Shown here in pieces: positions 41,657-44,850 of a stretch of 44,850 nt of DNA; the stretch's first letter is position 1; the number at the start of each line of letters is the position of its first letter. The notes beneath the pieces are model-generated. The model searched no databases. It was not told the origin of the DNA and saw only the letters and a program-made list of their open reading frames with translations. Made by a program: the position numbers and the translations under genes. The DNA lies in assembly GCF_020164555.1 (NCBI RefSeq), contig NZ_JAIQZB010000025.1, positions 1-44,850 on the forward strand, in the 5' to 3' direction. This stretch comes from Salegentibacter lacus (lineage in GTDB: Bacteria > Bacteroidota > Bacteroidia > Flavobacteriales > Flavobacteriaceae).

Positions 41657-42641
41657 CCTGATCGTTTGTACCTATAAAAGAAGGAAGGCTCTCGGTAGAC
41701 TATTAGCTTCGGTGGCTTTGCAAAGTCGGATTCCCGATGAGATCCTAATAATAGATGCCTCACCTGATGATCTTACCAGGGAACTTATAGAAAGGAATGT
41801 GATCGAGGGCCTGAAATACTTTAAGGTAGATGAAAAGGACCGCGGACTTACCCGGCAGCGGAATTACGGGATTGGAAAGACCGGTAAAGAAATAGACGTC
41901 ATTAGTTTTCTGGATGATGATATCATTTTGGAACAGGACTATTTTGAAAAGCTTATTGATACTTACGCAACTTATCCCAATGCTATTGGAGTGGGTGGGT
42001 ATATCAGTAATGAAGTCAGCTGGAAGAAAAGCAATGCTATCCCGGATTTTGATGAATTTAAAGTGGATGGCTATATTCGAAAGCTAGGCAGTAGGAATTT
42101 GCTTCGGAAAAAACTTGGCCTTTTAAGTGATCATGCTCCGGGAGTAATGCCGGAATTTTCCCATGGGCTTTCTATTGGTTTTCTGCCCCCTTCAGGAAAA
42201 ACATACCCGGTAGAATTCTTTATGGGCGGGGTGGCTTCTTATCGCAAAAGCCTTTTTCAAAAAATAAGCTTTTCTGAATATTTTGAGGGCTACGGGCTTT
42301 ATGAAGATATGGATTTTTGTTTGCGGGCATCGCGCCTGGGGCAGTTATATGTGAATACCGCCGCCCAGGTGGAGCACCATCACGAACTGTCCGGCAGGCC
42401 GGATAAGTATAAATATGGTAAAATGGTGATCAGGAACGGCTGGTATGTCTGGCGGGTTAAATATCCTGATCCCGATTTAAAAGCCAGGCTGAAGTGGCAC
42501 GGCACTGCATTTTTATTAACTTTAGTGCGATTGGGAAATATGATCACAACCCAAAACAGGAAAGAGGCATTCACAGAAAGTCTGGGCAGGATTGTCGGAT
42601 GGTGGATCCTTTTGCTAAATAAGCCCAAAAATGAAGTCTGA
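41646..42641 (+). CDS. GT2-family glycosyltransferase
   Basis: GT-A enzyme of 331 residues. FNLIVCTYKRRKALGRLLAS starts the fold, IIDASPDDLTRELI binds the nucleotide, GLTRQRNYGIG follows, VISFLDDDIILEQDYF holds the metal site and FEGYGLYEDMDFCLRASRLG the ED segment. A hydrophobic stretch near the C-terminus (about 285-325) may attach it to the membrane. Both its start and stop lie in 11-base overlaps with the neighbours. The coding sequence is richer in G+C than the GT genes at 19-36 kb. Confidence 0.9.
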   Translation: MKFNLIVCTYKRRKALGRLLASVALQSRIPDEILIIDASPDDLTRELIERNVIEGLKYFKVDEKDRGLTRQRNYGIGKTGKEIDVISFLDDDIILEQDYFEKLIDTYATYPNAIGVGGYISNEVSWKKSNAIPDFDEFKVDGYIRKLGSRNLLRKKLGLLSDHAPGVMPEFSHGLSIGFLPPSGKTYPVEFFMGGVASYRKSLFQKISFSEYFEGYGLYEDMDFCLRASRLGQLYVNTAAQVEHHHELSGRPDKYKYGKMVIRNGWYVWRVKYPDPDLKARLKWHGTAFLLTLVRLGNMITTQNRKEAFTESLGRIVGWWILLLNKPKNEV

Positions 42642-43440
42642 GAAACGCAAACTTATAAACGCGAGGCAGAAAGAATTCTATGATACCAAGCAAAAAAATG
42701 CTGCTACCCGGCTATGGTCTTATTTTAGAAATGGGGCTTTAAACCGCATCAAAAAAGACACCGGGGTAGAGCGGGATATCTACGAACTTCATAAAAGCTG
42801 GTTTGGAGACCTTTCTCAAAAGAAAGTACTCGACCTGGGCTGTTATGCCGGAAACTCGCTGAGTTCTTACCTTGCTCAAAATTCAAAAGAATACCTGGGA
42901 ATAGATCTTAGTCCGAAAGGAATCAACAACCTCAGCCGCCGACTGGAAAAAGTTCCGGGGGCCAGAGCTGAGGTGATGGACTTTCTTTCAGAAGAATTTA
43001 GGGAGAAAGACTTTGATTTGATCTATGCCTATGGAGTGCTGCATCATTTTAAGGATGTGGATGAACTTATCGCGAAGCTTGAGGAAAAATTAAGCAAGAA
43101 CGGAAGTATTGTAAGTCACGATCCGCTGCAGACCAGTTTGCCTATAAAATTTATCAGAACCATTTATCGACCTTTTCAAAGTGATAAAGCCTGGGAATGG
43201 CCTTTTTCCAAAAAAACGTATTATCAGTTTGCAAAAGGCTTTGTCGTAAAAGAGCGAAGGGCAGTGCTGGGAAAAGCGAAGTGGAGCGCTTTTATTAGTT
43301 TTCTGCCGGTTTCTGAAGAAAAGAGAATTCAAAAGGCGAAGGCCTGGCACCGGGATGACTGGGAAAACTCCCTGAATTCTGATAAGGCGATGTTCGACTG
43401 TATGCATTTAAGCCTGTTCATGCAAAAAAAATCTCATTGA
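42631..43440 (+). CDS. SAM-dependent methyltransferase (type 11)
   Basis: A 269-residue class I methyltransferase. KKVLDLGCYAGNSLSSYLA (about 65-83) is motif I; YLGIDLSPKGINNL holds the acidic ribose-binding residue; FDLIYAYGVLHHFKDVDELI is motif IV with the HH pair. The C-terminal third (after about residue 180) is rich in Lys and Trp and could bind the acceptor. It starts within the end of the previous GT gene and its stop overlaps the next start (TGATG). Acceptor not known. Confidence 0.82.
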   Translation: MKSEKRKLINARQKEFYDTKQKNAATRLWSYFRNGALNRIKKDTGVERDIYELHKSWFGDLSQKKVLDLGCYAGNSLSSYLAQNSKEYLGIDLSPKGINNLSRRLEKVPGARAEVMDFLSEEFREKDFDLIYAYGVLHHFKDVDELIAKLEEKLSKNGSIVSHDPLQTSLPIKFIRTIYRPFQSDKAWEWPFSKKTYYQFAKGFVVKERRAVLGKAKWSAFISFLPVSEEKRIQKAKAWHRDDWENSLNSDKAMFDCMHLSLFMQKKSH

Positions 43441-44717
43441 TGCGGTTCGCAGTATTTACCCACGTGATCCATCAGGAAAAGGAAGGCAGGTATTATGCCT
43501 ATAGTCCCTATGTGAGGGAGATGAATTTGTGGTTTAAGTATGTGGAGGAGGTTGAAATACTGGCACCTTTGGAAGAGAGAAGGAGAAAAGGAGAGAAGGG
43601 GAAAAGGGGAAGTGGAGAAAAGGAGATGAGGGGAAAAGGGGAGCTTTATGAGCAATCTTGTATTACTTTTACTAAGATCCCGTCTTTCCATTTACTGAAT
43701 TTTCCGGCGGTTTTAGATTCGATTATAAAGATTCCGTTTATATTTTTTAGAATTCTGGGTGCTATGCGAAGGGCGGATCATTTGCATTTAAGGTGTCCGG
43801 GGAATATTGGATTGCTTGCCGCGGTAGCCCAGATCTTTTTTCCGAAGAAACCCAAAACTGTAAAATATGCGGGAAACTGGGATCCCGGTTCCAGGCAGCC
43901 GTGGACTTACAGATTGCAGAAATGGATTCTGAGCAATACTTTTTTAAGCAGAAATATAAAGGTTTTAGCTTACGGCGTCTGGCCAAATCAGTCAGAAAAT
44001 ATATTACCTTTTTTTACCGCCAGCTTTTCAGAAATAGAAAAAGAGTCGGTTCAGAAAGATTTTAGTCCACCTTATAAATTTATTTTTACCGGAAACCTGG
44101 TGGAAGGAAAAGGAATTTTTAAAGCTATTAAACTCATTGAAGCTCTTAATGGCAAAGGAGTGAATTCAGAACTCGAGATCTATGGAGACGGAATTTTAAA
44201 AGATTCGCTCAATGATTATATTCAAAAGAAAAAACTACAAAAGTTTGTAAAACTAAAAGGCCGAAAGAGCCTGGAAGGATTAAAAGATGCCTATATAAAA
44301 GCCCATTTTGTAATTCTGCTCTCAAAAAGCGAAGGCTGGCCAAAAACAATTGCTGAGGGAATGTGGTATGGGTGTGTTCCTGTTGCTACGGATGTTTCTT
44401 GTGTGGCCTGGATGCTTGGGGATGGGAGTCGTGGGATATTAATATCTGATGTGGAAAAAAGAAAAGAGAGAAGAGAGAAGAGAGAAGAAAATGTCGAAAA
44501 ACCTAAGAAAAACTGTCAGTTCGAGTGTCCCGACGGGAGTCGGGATGTATCGAGAACAGGTTTTTCTGAAACAGATATTGAAAGAATAGTGAGCCTTTTG
44601 AAAAATCCCGCGAACTTAGAGCAAATGTCCAGAGCCGCACAGGAATGGAGTCAGCAATATACTTTGGAGAGGTTTGAAGCAGAAATTAAGAAACTGTTGG
44701 TTCGGAAAGAAGCTTAG
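43440..44717 (+). CDS. GT4-family glycosyltransferase with two low-complexity inserts
   Basis: GT-B enzyme; TFTKIPSFHLLNFPAVLDSI, KYAGNWDPGSRQPWTYRLQ, FIFTGNLVEGKGIFKAIKLI (donor domain) and EGWPKTIAEGMWYGCVPVAT with the EX7E motif are all present. I use the ATG at 43440 (425 residues), which overlaps the previous stop as TGATG, not the TTG just before it. Two segments do not look like part of the family: a Lys/Arg/Glu/Gly-rich run at about 44-68 and a run at 339-373 (KRKERREKREE, then CQFECPDGSRDVSRT). The second contains an in-frame copy of the palindromic repeat found between genes elsewhere. The catalytic motif is before it, so the enzyme may still work. It is the last gene of the plus-strand run. 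Confidence 0.87.
   Translation: MRFAVFTHVIHQEKEGRYYAYSPYVREMNLWFKYVEEVEILAPLEERRRKGEKGKRGSGEKEMRGKGELYEQSCITFTKIPSFHLLNFPAVLDSIIKIPFIFFRILGAMRRADHLHLRCPGNIGLLAAVAQIFFPKKPKTVKYAGNWDPGSRQPWTYRLQKWILSNTFLSRNIKVLAYGVWPNQSENILPFFTASFSEIEKESVQKDFSPPYKFIFTGNLVEGKGIFKAIKLIEALNGKGVNSELEIYGDGILKDSLNDYIQKKKLQKFVKLKGRKSLEGLKDAYIKAHFVILLSKSEGWPKTIAEGMWYGCVPVATDVSCVAWMLGDGSRGILISDVEKRKERREKREENVEKPKKNCQFECPDGSRDVSRTGFSETDIERIVSLLKNPANLEQMSRAAQEWSQQYTLERFEAEIKKLLVRKEA
43571..43643. repeat. Purine-only low-complexity insert in coding sequence
   Basis: Nearly all bases are A or G, in words such as GGAGAAAAGG and GAGGGGAAAAGG. In frame it codes for a highly charged stretch (ERRRKGEKGKRGSGEK and more) between two strands of the GT4 N-domain. 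It looks like a simple-sequence expansion. Confidence 0.65.
44453..44491. repeat. Purine-only GAGA/AGAG tract in coding sequence
   Basis: An unbroken purine run with about three AGAGAGA units (KRKERREKREE in translation). It precedes the palindromic element by 23 bases and belongs to the same non-family insert of the GT4 protein. A change in unit number could shift the frame. Confidence 0.65.
44515..44557. repeat. Palindromic element inside a GT4 coding sequence
   Basis: GTCAGTTCGAGTG, then TCCCGAC (44528-44534) and GTCGGGA (44539-44545) as a 7-bp stem, then TGTATCGAGAAC. It matches the reverse complement of 2337-2380 at about 40 of 44 bases and is read in frame as residues 359-373 of the GT4 product with no stop. 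Confidence 0.82.
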
Positions 44718-44850
44718 ACCCTGAAATAAATTACCATTGACGTATTTTTCAAGTTGCTGTTTTATAGCTGATTACCATGTTCATTTCTTTTGCCATTTTG
44801 AATAAGCTTTTTTGTTTATTAAGTAGTATTTTTTCTTGGTAAGCTTTGAT

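Noticed and set aside
44718-44850. Possible gene or terminator at the right end
   Set aside because: 133 bases without a meaningful frame or hairpin; the window ends too soon to judge.

Overview
The window is a large surface-glycan (O-antigen, capsule or glycoprotein-glycan) biosynthesis locus. It most likely comes from a member of the Bacteroidota, and a marine-type Flavobacteriaceae (Gramella/Salegentibacter-like) is my best guess. The pointers are an A+T-rich sequence, many genes without a clear Shine-Dalgarno, frequent TTG/GTG starts, the gene repertoire, and dispersed palindromic intergenic elements. The genus is inferred, not shown. I see no RNA gene, CRISPR array, complete insertion sequence or phage gene.

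Left part (1-16.5 kb): genes lie on both strands with repeat-rich gaps. A minus-strand operon neuC-neuA-asnB makes and activates a nonulosonic (sialic-type) acid and may amidate something. It is followed by a pyruvyltransferase-like gene, a GIY-YIG nuclease gene set in a cluster of palindromic repeats, a methyltransferase, and gmd-fcl (GDP-L-fucose synthesis). Next come two minus-strand glycosyltransferase (GT) genes, a membrane GT-C type transferase convergent with a polyprenyl-phosphate sugar synthase, and an ATP-grasp gene.

Right part (16.5-44.7 kb): about 28 kb read on one strand, mostly with overlapping or nearly touching genes. It holds an ABC exporter (wzm, wzt with a carbohydrate-binding C-terminal domain), FkbM-type methyltransferases, a sulfotransferase, a GT-FkbM fusion, about 15 GTs including a GT11 fucosyltransferase, UDP-GlcNAc 2-epimerase, a PP-loop/four-cysteine protein of unknown role, and neuB. 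neuB completes the nonulosonate pathway begun more than 30 kb away on the other strand.

Together the genes supply GDP-fucose, UDP-ManNAc and a CMP-nonulosonate. They would build a long, heavily methylated and possibly sulfated, pyruvylated and amidated glycan, and export it through Wzm/Wzt. No Wzx flippase, Wzy polymerase or priming transferase was recognised, so lipid priming is presumably encoded elsewhere.

The most unusual things are: (1) a family of palindromic elements with constant arms and a variable central hairpin, clustered around the GIY-YIG gene, with one copy read through in frame inside a GT gene; (2) a PP-loop protein with a QueC-like cysteine quartet inside the GT operon; (3) wzt overlapping an FkbM methyltransferase gene that is followed by a sulfotransferase gene, which suggests chain capping coupled to export; (4) a divergent GT-B-like family present twice.
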